Numbered from the stretch's first letter, positions 55,732 through 64,000 are shown. The stretch: DNA of 64,000 bases from Lachnospiraceae bacterium (GCA_022845895.1 AP025573.1:2080501-2144500), one strand, 5' to 3'. Notes: generated by a model from the sequence alone, not told the origin. Translations and numbers: made by a program.

Positions 55732-56817
55732 CTACTCATCTCCTATAATTGTTCCGCCCCCGAGGACATGGTCCCCGTCATAGAGCACGACTGCCTGTCC
55801 CGGGGTGATGGCCCGCTGGGGCTCTTCAAATGTACATAATATCTCATCCGTCCCTGTCTCTTCCACCGTACACCATGCACCTCTGTGGTTATAACGAATC
55901 TTGGCCCATACTCTCTTTTTCTCCGACAGGCTGCTGACGGACATAAAGTTCACCCGGTTTGCCCTTACATAGAGAGACATGGCTTCCTCATTGCTCCCTA
56001 CGACAACTTCATTCGTCTCAGGACGTATCTCAAGTACGAAGGCCGGATGTCCAAGAGACAGTCCCAGGCCTCTGCGCTGCCCTACTGTATAGTGGATGAT
56101 TCCTTTATGCGTACCAAGCACGGTACCGTCGGAAGTGACGAAGTCCCCGGTCCGGGCACTTGTACCGGTCTCCTTTTCAATAAACGAAGCATAATTGCCG
56201 TCCGGAACGAAGCAGATATCCTGGCTGTCCGGCTTATCTGCCACCGTGAGGCCGAGGCCACAGGCAATCTTCCTTATCTCCTCTTTGTCATACATGCCGA
56301 CCGGCATCAGCGTGTGCCTAAGCTGCTCCTGCGTCAGGTTGTAAAGCGCATATGTCTGGTCTTTTGCCGCTGTGGCCGACACTTGCAGCGCATATCTTCC
56401 GTTTGGAAGCTGGTCGATTCTCGCATAATGACCGGTAGCGATATAATCTGCCCCGATATCCATACTTCTTTTAAGGAGAGACTCCCATTTCACATACCGG
56501 TTGCAGGCGATACACGGATTCGGCGTACGCCCGTGCGTATATTCCTCCACAAAATAGTCGATAACCTGCTCTTTGAACTCCTGTCTGAAATTCATCACAT
56601 AGTACGGAATTTCCAGGCGGGCCGCTACCCTTCTTGCATCATCCACAGCACTCAGCCCGCAGCAGCCTCCGTTTTCTTCCTGTACCGCACGCTCCTCGTC
56701 CTGCCATATCTGCATCGTGACACCGATGACATCGTAGCCCTGCTCCTTCAGAAGATAAGCGGCGACAGAAGAATCTACGCCTCCCGACATCCCTACGACA
56801 ACTTTTTTCTTATCCAT
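55732..56817 (-). CDS. mnmA: tRNA-specific 2-thiouridylase MnmA
   Basis: Thiolates the wobble uridine of tRNA(Lys, Glu, Gln); 361 residues. PP-loop GMSGGVDSSVAAYLL at about 8-22, catalytic cysteines in RTPNPCIACNRY and SQDICFVPDGNY, and TVGQRRGLGLS in the central domain. The neighbouring cysteine desulfurase supplies the sulfur. It lies 14 bp after iscU. Confidence 0.97.
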   Translation of the reverse strand: MDKKKVVVGMSGGVDSSVAAYLLKEQGYDVIGVTMQIWQDEERAVQEENGGCCGLSAVDDARRVAARLEIPYYVMNFRQEFKEQVIDYFVEEYTHGRTPNPCIACNRYVKWESLLKRSMDIGADYIATGHYARIDQLPNGRYALQVSATAAKDQTYALYNLTQEQLRHTLMPVGMYDKEEIRKIACGLGLTVADKPDSQDICFVPDGNYASFIEKETGTSARTGDFVTSDGTVLGTHKGIIHYTVGQRRGLGLSLGHPAFVLEIRPETNEVVVGSNEEAMSLYVRANRVNFMSVSSLSEKKRVWAKIRYNHRGAWCTVEETGTDEILCTFEEPQRAITPGQAVVLYDGDHVLGGGTIIGDE

Positions 56818-56831
56818 ACCGACACCTTCAC

Positions 56832-57275
56832 TTAATATGTTTCTTCTTCCTCTTCTTCATCCTCATGGATATCTGATTTCGGCTTCTCCAGCCCTTCTAT
56901 CTTGATATCATTTTTTTCGGCGTAATCCCAGAGCGCGGCGTGGATTGCTTCTTCCGCAAGCAGGGAGCAGTGCACCTTTACCGGCGGCAGTCCGTCCAGC
57001 GCTTCCATGACAGCCTTGTTCGTCACCTTCAGCGCCTCTTCTATCGTCTTGCCCTTGACCAGCTCTGTTGCCATACTGCTTGTGGCGACGGCCGCACCAC
57101 AGCCGAACGTCTTGAATTTCACATCACGGATGATATGATTTTCATCGATGTCAAGATACATCCTCATGATATCCCCACATTTCGCGTTCCCTACGGTTCC
57201 GACACCGCTTGCTCCATCTATCTCTCCCACGTTACGCGGGTTCTGGAAATGATCCATCACTTTTTCTGAGTACAT
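56832..57275 (-). CDS. iscU: Iron-sulfur cluster scaffold IscU/NifU-like
   Basis: Assembles Fe-S clusters with IscS; 147 residues. The three ligand cysteines are in GNAKCGDIMRM, TFGCGAAVATSS and VHCSLLAEEA. The tail from about residue 130 is an acidic extension (DEEEEEETY) absent from most members. It lies 27 bp after iscS in the same operon. Confidence 0.95.
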   Translation of the reverse strand: MYSEKVMDHFQNPRNVGEIDGASGVGTVGNAKCGDIMRMYLDIDENHIIRDVKFKTFGCGAAVATSSMATELVKGKTIEEALKVTNKAVMEALDGLPPVKVHCSLLAEEAIHAALWDYAEKNDIKIEGLEKPKSDIHEDEEEEEETY

Positions 57276-57302
57276 GTCTGTCTTCCTCCTTGTTCGTACG
57301 TT

Positions 57303-58484
57303 TTAAGAATTTTTCTTTACAAAATCTTCATAGAGCGGGGACATCTTTCTGAGATGTTCCACGATCTCTTTCAGATTGTCGACAACATAATCGATATCTT
57401 CCTTTGTCGTCTCATCGCTCAATGTCAGCCGCAGCGAACCGTGAGCTATCTCATGCGGCAGACCGATAGCCAGCAGCACATGAGATGGGTCGAGAGAACC
57501 TGACGTGCAGGCGGAGCCGCTCGACGCACAGATGCCCTTCATATCCAGCATTATCAGCAGGGACTCTCCTTCAATGAAGCGGAAGCTGAAATTGGCATTG
57601 TTCGGAAGGCGGTGCTTCCTGTGGCCGTTCAGCCTGCAGTATGGAATCTCCTTTTCCACACGCTCTATCATATAGTCTCTGAGCGCACTTTCTTTTGCAC
57701 TTCGCTCTTCCATTGTTCTGATGGCCCGGCTGACTGCTGTTCCGAGACCAACGATTCCCGGAACATTTTCCGTCCCCGCGCGTCTCTTCCTCTCCTGGCC
57801 CCCGCCGTGGACAAAAGAACGTATCTTTACACCTGTTCGTATATACAGGAAGCCGATTCCTTTGGGTCCGTTCAGCTTGTGCCCGCTGGCACTCAGCATA
57901 TCTATATGGCACTCGTCAACATTGACGGGTATCTGTCCGAATGCCTGTACCGCATCTGTATGGAACAATATGCCGTGTTCATGGGCAATCTCCCCAATTT
58001 CCTTAATCGGCTGAACCGTCCCTATCTCATTGTTGGCATACATGACCGATATAAGGATGGTATCCGGACGGATTGCGCTTTTCAGCTCTTCCAGCCTTAT
58101 GATGCCATCTTCGTCTACATCAAGGTACGTCACATCAAACCCTTTGCTCTCAAGATATTCTCCGGTGTGGAGAATCGCATGGTGCTCTATCTTTGTCGTG
58201 ATGATATGTTTCCCCTTGTCCGCATATGCTTCAGCCGCCGCTTTCAGCGCCCAGTTATCCGCCTCCGAACCTCCGGCCGTAAAGTAGATTTCATTGCTCT
58301 TGGCGCCAAGCGCGTCTGCAATGATATCCCTTTGTGCCGTTATGACTTCTTTGTTCGCTGAGGCGAATCCATACACGCTGGATGGATTGCCGAACTTCTC
58401 TGTAAAATAAGGAAGCATCGCCTCCACTACCTCCGGCGCCGTCTTTGTCGTCGCAGCATTATCCAAATATATAAACTGTCCCAT
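57303..58484 (-). CDS. iscS: Cysteine desulfurase
   Basis: PLP enzyme that mobilises sulfur from cysteine for Fe-S clusters and tRNA thiolation; 393 residues. N-terminal YLDNAATTKT, PLP lysine in SASGHKLNGPKG, and catalytic cysteine in ASSGSACTSGS near residue 325. It lies 21 bp after iscR and upstream of iscU and mnmA, which are its likely partners. Confidence 0.97.
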   Translation of the reverse strand: MGQFIYLDNAATTKTAPEVVEAMLPYFTEKFGNPSSVYGFASANKEVITAQRDIIADALGAKSNEIYFTAGGSEADNWALKAAAEAYADKGKHIITTKIEHHAILHTGEYLESKGFDVTYLDVDEDGIIRLEELKSAIRPDTILISVMYANNEIGTVQPIKEIGEIAHEHGILFHTDAVQAFGQIPVNVDECHIDMLSASGHKLNGPKGIGFLYIRTGVKIRSFVHGGGQERKRRAGTENVPGIVGLGTAVSRAIRTMEERSAKESALRDYMIERVEKEIPYCRLNGHRKHRLPNNANFSFRFIEGESLLIMLDMKGICASSGSACTSGSLDPSHVLLAIGLPHEIAHGSLRLTLSDETTKEDIDYVVDNLKEIVEHLRKMSPLYEDFVKKNS

Positions 58485-58505
58485 ATGTTCTTCCTCCTTA
58501 AGTCT

Positions 58506-58964
58506 TTATTTATTGCACTGGGGATTGGCACATTCTCCCTGCGGATTGACACGCCTGCTCTCCAGAACCAATTCATCCAATTTGATTTCATCCACCGTCC
58601 GGTTGATATTATCATTGATCTTCTGCCATACATATTTTGTCACACAGCCGTCCGACGCCATACAGCCGTCTTCCGCGTAGAATGCGGCACATTTCACCGG
58701 CTCAAGGCTGCCTTCCAGTGCACGCAGCACATCACCGACAGATATGTCTTTCATATCCCGCGCCAGCACATAGCCCCCTCCGGCACCCCGGATGCTTTTT
58801 ACAAGCCCCGCCTTCTTCATCAGGCCGACGAGCTGCTCAAGATACCGCTCTGATATCTCCTGCCTCGCCGCTATGCTGCTGATAGAGACAGGCTCCGCCT
58901 CCGCATATCTGGCCAGATCTATGATAGCCCGCAGGCCATATCTCCCCTTTGTAGAAAGCTTCAT
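58506..58964 (-). CDS. iscR: IscR-type Rrf2 regulator
   Basis: Fe-S-sensing repressor of the isc operon; 152 residues. Winged helix with STKGRYGLRAIIDLA and ISERYLEQL; three cysteines in KCAAFYAEDGCMASDGC are spaced for cluster binding as in IscR. The C-terminal CANPQC adds two more. The start at 58964 has GAAGGTG; a longer frame to 59051 runs through the promoter. It probably autoregulates through the dyad at 58985-59005. Confidence 0.93.
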   Translation of the reverse strand: MKLSTKGRYGLRAIIDLARYAEAEPVSISSIAARQEISERYLEQLVGLMKKAGLVKSIRGAGGGYVLARDMKDISVGDVLRALEGSLEPVKCAAFYAEDGCMASDGCVTKYVWQKINDNINRTVDEIKLDELVLESRRVNPQGECANPQCNK

Positions 58965-58984
58965 GCTATCACCTTCTTCTTTAA

Positions 58985-59047
58985 TTCCTAGTATTTTACT
59001 GGGATTTATCTTTCTGTAGAATAACACTTTTAAATCTGTTCTGTCAA
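58985..59047 (-). promoter_or_regulatory. isc operon promoter with Rrf2-type dyad
   Basis: Minus strand TTGACA 59047-59042, 18-bp spacer, TATTCT 59023-59018. An imperfect dyad ATCCCAGTA-N3-TACTAGGAA (58985-59005) covers the start region. The spacing and sequence are like Gram-positive IscR/Rrf2 sites, so repression by the first gene product is likely. Confidence 0.7.
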
Positions 59048-59093
59048 GCATATATCCTGAATATCTTATAACGATATCCTATAGGAGTTAATT

Positions 59094-60431
59094 ATGTCCA
59101 GAAAACGTGCCATTATCAAAGGAACTTTCATCCTTACCCTCACCGGTTTTGCCACCAGGTTCATGGGCTTTTTTTACCGGGTTTTTCTGAGCCATACTTT
59201 CGGCGAAGAAGGCGTCGGGCTCTATCAGCTCATTTTCCCCATCTATGCCTTATGCTTCTCACTTACTTCCGCCGGAATTGAAATAGCCCTGTCCCGCTGT
59301 GTTGCCAAGCGCACCACACTTGGACAGGAAAAAGAAGCCAGAGAATTATTGTATACGAGTATCGTATTTACTGTCATAATTTCGTGTATCACTACAATGC
59401 TGCTGCAGAAGTATGCGTGGTTCATCTCATCGGCCTTCCTGAAAGACGACCGCTGCGCCGAGCTGCTCGTCATCCTGTCCTATGCATTTCCATTCGCTGC
59501 AGTCCACAGCTGTATCTGCGGCTACTATTTCGGTCTGAAGATGACGGGAGTGCCTGCCACGTCACAGCTCATCGAACAAGTGGCCAGAATCACGTCCGTC
59601 TATCTCATCTATGTATTCGGACAGAAAAATGGTGTCACCTTCGGCATCTCCATCGCAGTGACGGGTCTGATTGCCGGGGAAGTCATCTCCTCGCTCTTCT
59701 GTCTGAAGGCTGTCACAGGTAAATCCATGTCCATGCAAAAGATACGGCCTGCCCTCCCCTCTTTCGGAAGGAATATGAAAGAGCTTCTCTTCCTGTCCAT
59801 TCCGCTCACCGGAAGCCGGGTGCTCCTCAATGTCCTTCAGAGCGTGGAGGCTATCTCCATTCCGCTTCGACTGCAGGCATATGGAATGACGAACAAAGCA
59901 GCTCTCAGTACATATGGGGTACTGACCGGTATGGCCCTCCCCTGCATCTTGTTTCCTTCCGCCATTACCAATTCCATCTCCACCATGCTCCTTCCGACCG
60001 TGGCAGAGATACAGGCGCTCGATAACCAGAGGGAGATGTCCGCCATTATTAAGAAAGTCGTTTCCTGCTGCGTACTGCTTGGAAGCGGCTGCTGCGCCCT
60101 TCTGCTGTTGACCGGCAACTGGATAGGTTCCTTCTTGTTCCACAGCCCGGCGGCCGGAAGCTTCATCGTCACCCTTGCATGGATATGCCCATTCCTCTAC
60201 ACAGACAACACCCTTATCAGCATCATCAACGGTATCGGCAAGACGACACTTTCCTTCGTTATCAACGCCGTCGGCCTGCTCATCCGAATCGGAAGCGTGC
60301 TCCTCCTGATTCCGATATATGGAATCCGGGGCTATTTGTGGGGACTGCTGGCAAGCCAGCTCTGCATCTTCCTGTTCTGCATCCTCTACCTGTATTATTA
60401 TCTGGCAATCCGCAGGAAAAAGTGTGTATAG
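59094..60431 (+). CDS. SpoVB-like MOP-superfamily flippase
   Basis: A 445-residue membrane protein with about 12-14 helices, of the polysaccharide/SpoVB branch of the MOP superfamily. N-terminal KGTFILTLTGFATRFMGFFYR and GLYQLIFPIYALCFSLTSAGI are typical; conserved arginines sit in the first helices. Such proteins flip lipid-linked peptidoglycan or polysaccharide units, in SpoVB for the spore cortex. It is shorter than Bacillus SpoVB (about 518). It is divergent from iscR and ends at the structured region 60443-60985. Confidence 0.85.
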   Translation: MSRKRAIIKGTFILTLTGFATRFMGFFYRVFLSHTFGEEGVGLYQLIFPIYALCFSLTSAGIEIALSRCVAKRTTLGQEKEARELLYTSIVFTVIISCITTMLLQKYAWFISSAFLKDDRCAELLVILSYAFPFAAVHSCICGYYFGLKMTGVPATSQLIEQVARITSVYLIYVFGQKNGVTFGISIAVTGLIAGEVISSLFCLKAVTGKSMSMQKIRPALPSFGRNMKELLFLSIPLTGSRVLLNVLQSVEAISIPLRLQAYGMTNKAALSTYGVLTGMALPCILFPSAITNSISTMLLPTVAEIQALDNQREMSAIIKKVVSCCVLLGSGCCALLLLTGNWIGSFLFHSPAAGSFIVTLAWICPFLYTDNTLISIINGIGKTTLSFVINAVGLLIRIGSVLLLIPIYGIRGYLWGLLASQLCIFLFCILYLYYYLAIRRKKCV

Positions 60432-60442
60432 TAAATTAGGCT

Positions 60443-60683
60443 GCGGGCGGGGAGCCGGGTGGCATCTGCTCCGATGCGTACGAGGCTCTGACTATTTCAC
60501 GTATCCCTAACCCTGCGGAATGTGCGCCGATAGCGGCTTGCATCCCGCAGGATAAGGGCTACGGAAAGGATTCTACGCCTCTTCCGCTTACACCTGCGCA
60601 TCTCCCACCCGGCTCCCCGCCCGCTATCTACTTCACTTGGCAAGGGCGAGGACGGCTGTGTGGCGTTACTGGCCAGCGGATGG
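60443..60683 (+). ncRNA. Candidate structured element, copy 1 (plus orientation)
   Basis: Noncoding segment directly after the SpoVB-like stop. Arms 60443-60462 and 60605-60624 are perfect 20-bp complements; GATGCG/CGCATC extends the stem. Inside are smaller hairpins (CCTGCGG/CCGCAGG around GCCG/CGGC, and CGGAA/TTCCG). Box ACACCTGCGCATC before the 3' arm and TCTACTTCACTTGG after it are shared with copy 2. RNA class unknown; it may also be a repeat element or an elaborate terminator. Confidence 0.5.
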
Positions 60684-60693
60684 CCGTTGCTGC

Positions 60694-60762
60694 AAGAAGA
60701 GCCGGAATCAGGCAGGGGATGTTATATCACATAACATCCCCTGCCTGATTCCGGCTCTTCTT
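60694..60762. repeat. Perfect 32-bp palindrome, relative of 38165-38228
   Basis: Arms 60694-60725 and 60731-60762 are perfect complements with the five-base loop ATCAC. The outer part (AAGAGCCGGAATCAGG) is identical to the repeat at 38165. It sits midway between the two inverted structured elements and between convergent genes. Confidence 0.92.
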
Positions 60763-60837
60763 CATGACAATCACTTTCAACTAAGGTTATCAACCTGATT
60801 AGCCCCTTATCACTATGCTTAAACAGCCAAAGTCTTT

Positions 60838-60985
60838 CCATCAGCCCACAGCGCTACACAGCCGCCTTCGCCCGTGCCAGTAAAGTAGACAGCCGCTGGG
60901 GAGGTATGGGACAGATGCGCAGGTATAAGCAGGAGGGACGGAGAATCTGTCCCATACCTCCTCAGCGGCGTCTGCTTCACTAAAC
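60838..60985 (-). ncRNA. Candidate structured element, copy 2 (minus orientation)
   Basis: Begins right after the spoIIM stop. Arms 60945-60969 and 60892-60916 pair over 25 bp with one G-U, and GTGAAGCAGAC / GTAAAGTAGAC (60970-60980 and 60880-60890) extends the stem. Boxes ATACCTGCGCATC and TCTACTTTACTGG match copy 1, while the stem itself differs but stays paired. The inner domain of copy 1 is missing. Confidence 0.5.
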
Positions 60986-61525
60986 TCACAAAGTCTTCAG
61001 GAACATCTTCATCAGCACAGGATTGACATAGCACTCAAGGACAATACCAAGCGCAAGCAGAAGCAGGAAGCAGACTGTCTTAGTCAGGTTCCACTTGGAT
61101 TGCGGATAGGAAAACAGGTACCAGAGCAGTACAACATATCCGGCGATATAAAATGCGAACTGCGGAGTCATGGCAAGCAGGCACAGCACGATTCCCTTCA
61201 CCCCCATCTTCATGATGGCGGACGTCATTATCATACCGCAGGAAAAGCCTGTCCAAAGCAGAAATGCCACGACGACCCCTTTCCTGAATCTCGTACATCC
61301 CAGTGCAAAAAGCAGGATGACCGGCATCATACGTATCCGTATGATATACCAGGCATATTCTGCCATACCTATATCCGTCTGGGCATACTGGTTCAAAAAG
61401 AAATCATTGAAGATTCCCATGCTTGTTATGTAATCCTTCGACACTATGTTCGCATACAAGATACCAATCAAAAAACCCAGCATACAAAATAAAACAAAAT
61501 ACTTCTTGTTTTCCCGTATCCTCAC
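60986..61525 (-). CDS. spoIIM: Stage II sporulation protein M (SpoIIM)
   Basis: A 179-residue membrane protein with about five helices, part of the SpoIIDMP engulfment machinery that remodels peptidoglycan during sporulation. Typical features are FCMLGFLIGILYAN in helix 1, a mid-protein GFSCGMIM and the C-terminal LLALGIVLECYVNP. The start is taken as GTG 61525, seven bases after AGGAGG; the ATG at 61546 would lie upstream of that site. A Nudix gene precedes it, a common arrangement. Confidence 0.87.
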   Translation of the reverse strand: MRIRENKKYFVLFCMLGFLIGILYANIVSKDYITSMGIFNDFFLNQYAQTDIGMAEYAWYIIRIRMMPVILLFALGCTRFRKGVVVAFLLWTGFSCGMIMTSAIMKMGVKGIVLCLLAMTPQFAFYIAGYVVLLWYLFSYPQSKWNLTKTVCFLLLLALGIVLECYVNPVLMKMFLKTL

Positions 61526-61628
61526 AAATACTCCTCCTCTTGTCAAGATACTTCATTATATGCCGGGTCTTCCGATATATTCTTATTTTATGTCCGCTTA
61601 GCCTCAGACGGCGGCCATGGCGCTTACG

Positions 61629-62168
61629 TCACCGGAGGTATCTGGATTCATATGCCAGCAGCGCCGCCACGGTTTTGGAATCTTCTACCCTTCCGTCAAA
61701 AATCATCTCTTTTAACTCACTGAGCTCATATGGCCTGACATCCACATACTCATTCTCATCCAGGTTCTGTCTTGACGCTGTCAGGCCTCTCGCCACGAAT
61801 ATCTCGATACGCTCGTCACAGTAGGCTACCGTAGGGCGTATCGTGATGAGCCAGTCGAGCGTTCCCGCCCGGTAGCCGGTCTCTTCCTCCAGCTCCCTTC
61901 TGCTGCACTCGATTCCCGGCTCCCCTGCTGCATCCAGCTTCCCCGCCGGTATCTCCAGCGTATCCCGCTCCAGGGCATTTCTGTACTGCCGCACCATAAG
62001 TATCCTGCCGTCGTCCAGAACAGGCACGATGGCAGCCGCCCCTACGTGATGGATATAGTCCCACCTGGCGCTGTTGCCGTTGGCAAATTCCATCGTATCC
62101 TGATACACCTTAAGGATAGCCCCTTCATACACAAGTTCCCTCTTCGTCCTTCTGACTTCTCCGCTCAT
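61629..62168 (-). CDS. Nudix hydrolase, ADP-ribose pyrophosphatase type
   Basis: A 179-residue Nudix enzyme. The Nudix box runs GKLDAAGEPGIECSRRELEEETGYR (key residues G, E, REL and EExG), preceded by LMVRQYRNALERDTLEIPAG, typical of the NudF/ADP-ribose class. It likely hydrolyses ADP-ribose to AMP and ribose 5-phosphate. It lies 32 bp after the aminotransferase gene and upstream of spoIIM. Confidence 0.9.
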   Translation of the reverse strand: MSGEVRRTKRELVYEGAILKVYQDTMEFANGNSARWDYIHHVGAAAIVPVLDDGRILMVRQYRNALERDTLEIPAGKLDAAGEPGIECSRRELEEETGYRAGTLDWLITIRPTVAYCDERIEIFVARGLTASRQNLDENEYVDVRPYELSELKEMIFDGRVEDSKTVAALLAYESRYLR

Positions 62169-62200
62169 AATACCGCCTGCCTCTTCACTTTCTATACAGC

Positions 62201-63397
62201 CTATAGAGAAGATACGAATTCCTCAATCCGGTTCAGCCCCTTCTCTATGCTTTCCATGGATATAGCATAGGACAGGCGCACAAAATTGTCAAATCCAAAA
62301 TCCTGGCACGGAACGACGGCCACACGGTAATCTTCAATCAGAATTTCTGCCGCACGGGACGCTGTTCCGATACGGACGCCTTTGTAAGACTTCTCCAGAA
62401 CATTTGTAAAGTCCACGAACGTATAGAATGCTCCCTCCGGCTCCAGACAGTCCAGCAGAGGCATGTTCTGGATGCGTCCATACATATATTTTCTTCTGGC
62501 ATCAAATTCCTCACGCATAGCATCCACTGCGTCCTGAGGGCCTTCCAGCGCCTCAAGCGCCGCTTTCTGGGCGATAGAGTTCGGGTTGGATGTCTGATGG
62601 CTCTGGATGCTTCCCATAAGCTTCGCAATCTCCACGCTGGAACCGGTATAGCCAATCCTCCATCCTGTCATAGAATAGCTCTTGGACAATCCGCTGCAAG
62701 TGATCGTCCTTTTATAGATTTCTTCACCGAGTGATGCGATGCTCACATGCTTCTTCTCCCCGTAGATTAGATTCTCATACATCTCATCTGCAACCACATA
62801 GATATCGTTTCTCACTGCCACGTCCGCGATGGCACGCAGCTCTGCCTCCGAATATACCATGCCGGTCGGGTTGTTCGGCGTATTCAATATGAGAGCCTTC
62901 GTCTTATTCGTAATGGCTCCTTCAATCTGCTTTGCCGTCACCTTATACCCCGACTCTTTCGTGCCGTAGATGACAACCGGGATGCTGTCGCACAGCTTGA
63001 CAATCTCCGGGTATGTCAGCCAGTACGGCGCCGGAATGATGACTTCGTCTCCCGGATTCGTGATTGCCTGGAAAATGTTCGTAAGCGAATGTTTTCCCCC
63101 GTTGCTCACGACGATCTGGTTCGCTGCATAATCAAGACCGTTAAAGTCCTGGAATTTCCTGCTCACTGCTTTTTTCAGCTCCTCTGTCCCGGAGGCAGGG
63201 GTATATTTTGTAAATCCAGACCGGATGGCATCAATCGCAGCCTCATTAATATTATCCGGTGTATTAAAATCCGGTTCCCCAGCTCCAAATCCTACCACAT
63301 CAATGCCTTCTGCCTTCATCGCTTTCGCTTTCGCAGTAATCGCAAGTGTTGATGACGGCTTTACCCTAGCCGCCTTTTCTGATAATGTCAACGCCAT
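62201..63397 (-). CDS. Class I aminotransferase (aspartate aminotransferase-like)
   Basis: PLP aminotransferase of 398 residues. PLP lysine in CSGLSKSYSMTGWRIGY (about 235), substrate-binding VVGFGAGEPDFNTP near the N terminus, NTPNNPTG and the C-terminal arginine in VRLSYA. It most resembles Gram-positive AspC/AspB enzymes; exact substrate preference is not readable. The start 63397 (MALTLSEKA) gives the family length; a longer frame to 63490 runs through poor upstream sequence. Confidence 0.93.
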   Translation of the reverse strand: MALTLSEKAARVKPSSTLAITAKAKAMKAEGIDVVGFGAGEPDFNTPDNINEAAIDAIRSGFTKYTPASGTEELKKAVSRKFQDFNGLDYAANQIVVSNGGKHSLTNIFQAITNPGDEVIIPAPYWLTYPEIVKLCDSIPVVIYGTKESGYKVTAKQIEGAITNKTKALILNTPNNPTGMVYSEAELRAIADVAVRNDIYVVADEMYENLIYGEKKHVSIASLGEEIYKRTITCSGLSKSYSMTGWRIGYTGSSVEIAKLMGSIQSHQTSNPNSIAQKAALEALEGPQDAVDAMREEFDARRKYMYGRIQNMPLLDCLEPEGAFYTFVDFTNVLEKSYKGVRIGTASRAAEILIEDYRVAVVPCQDFGFDNFVRLSYAISMESIEKGLNRIEEFVSSL

Positions 63398-63607
63398 TGT
63401 TCCATCCATCCTATCTTTTTCATATTTTATTTCACATTCTAGTAAATCATTATAGTATAAGATACGTCGATTTGCAAGATTAATTTCCATAATATTCTTT
63501 TTGTCATTTACAACGGCATTATTCCAAGTCTCTCATGACGTTTTTGCAATTTTATCGTTCCAATCCTGCATTATGCGCATATTTCCCGCTAATATCCCTC
63601 TGTCCGG

Positions 63608-64000
63608 TCAGTCAAACCATGCATGGCCATAACGCTCCAGCATCCTGTCCGCCTCGTCCGGTCCTGCATTGCCGGGCTCATACGCATATACAGGAAGCCG
63701 CTGGCTAACGTACCGTTCCCGTAAGGCATCTACATAGTTCCAGCTCGTCTCGACCTGGTCCCACTGGGAAAACCAGGACCGCTCCCCGCGGATGCATGCG
63801 CCAATCAGCCTCTCATACGCCTCCGGCGTATTCATCTGGTTGATATACGAACAGCTCTGGCAGAAGTCCATCTTCGCCTGGATAATCTCATCCAGCTCGC
63901 CAGGCCTCTTTATATTGAACTGCAGATATACGCCTTCCGTCGGCTGAATCTTAATATTCAGGATGTTCTGCGGCACGCCCGGTACGGGACTCTTAAATAC
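63608..64000 (-). CDS. zwf: Glucose-6-phosphate dehydrogenase, C-terminal part (5' end beyond window)
   Basis: An open frame of about 130 codons runs off the right edge. It reads NILNIKIQPTEGVYLQFN, then NTPEAYERLIGACIRGERSWF, WSWNY-like DQVETSWNYVDAL and the final GPDEADRMLERYG, the characteristic end of G6PDH. The enzyme oxidises glucose 6-phosphate to feed the pentose phosphate pathway. An internal GTG at 63976 is not the true start, as homology continues before it. Confidence 0.88.
   Translation of the reverse strand, partial: VFKSPVPGVPQNILNIKIQPTEGVYLQFNIKRPGELDEIIQAKMDFCQSCSYINQMNTPEAYERLIGACIRGERSWFSQWDQVETSWNYVDALRERYVSQRLPVYAYEPGNAGPDEADRMLERYGHAWFD

Noticed and set aside
60819..61034. 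Minus-strand 71-codon frame overlapping the end of spoIIM
   Set aside because: It lies mostly within the inverted structured element, has no good ribosome site and shares no recognisable protein pattern.
1..64000. CRISPR array, rRNA operon or prophage
   Set aside because: No regularly spaced short repeats, rRNA signature sequences or phage structural or integrase genes were seen.

Overview
The window comes from a low-to-medium GC, spore-forming, anaerobic Firmicute, most likely a member of the Lachnospiraceae (Dorea / Clostridium cluster XIVa type). The reasons are the Re-type citrate synthase gene beside icd, the fused 2-hydroxyacyl-CoA dehydratase activase, the SpoIIM and SpoVB-like proteins, the pta-ackA-yceD-rpmF and plsX-acpP-rnc-smc-ftsY gene orders, and strong AGGAGG ribosome sites throughout. 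Genus is not certain from sequence alone. Most genes lie on the minus strand; plus-strand genes are tmcAL, the EAL protein, the activase fusion and the SpoVB-like flippase. Both ends cut a gene: icd on the left, zwf on the right.

Layout. 1-3.3 kb: a Re-citrate synthase / GntR regulator / icd operon behind a promoter covered by a perfect 26-bp palindrome. 3.3-7.4 kb: a TPR protein, kdpD and kdpE. 7.4-15.8 kb: DUF1653, ilvA, ftsY, smc, rnc, acpP, plsX. 15.8-22.8 kb: a kdp transporter block (39-aa protein, kdpF, kdpA, kdpB, kdpC and a KdpD paralogue with no kinase domain) sitting between rpmF and plsX, genes that are normally adjacent. 22.9-26 kb: rpmF, yceD, ackA, pta. 26-35.6 kb: mgtE, tmcAL, degV-like, UPF0210, ACT, yycJ-like, coaE, polA. 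35.9-45.3 kb is more accessory: a Cache/degenerate-GGDEF/EAL protein, a Vat-like acetyltransferase, a collagen-like protein, tRNA-Leu(CAA), a lipoprotein, a TrmB-lysA pair, pyk and a rhomboid-like protein. 45.5-49.8 kb: a 1413-residue activase/dehydratase. 49.9-54.9 kb: glycolysis (gap, pgk, tpiA, gpmI). 54.9-59 kb: an Fe-S/thiolation operon (iscR, iscS, iscU, mnmA, PHP phosphatase). 59-64 kb: SpoVB-like flippase, SpoIIM, a Nudix hydrolase, an aminotransferase and the end of zwf.

The most interesting system is the potassium module. Two separate loci (TPR-kdpD-kdpE and small ORF-kdpFABC-short KdpD) share the same promoter layout: two pairs of TTTAA boxes with 11- or 12-bp spacing in a pair, 20-21 bp between the pairs, and the same distance to the -10. 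This looks like one KdpE regulon. The full-length KdpD keeps the SxS-X20-FTAxY motif linked to c-di-AMP binding; the short paralogue has SPA in place of SPS and stops just before the kinase domain.

The second point of interest is the 554-bp gene-free stretch 60432-60985 between two convergent sporulation-type genes. It holds two inverted, related structured elements whose long stems differ in sequence but remain paired, on either side of a perfect 32-bp palindrome that has a relative at 38165-38228.
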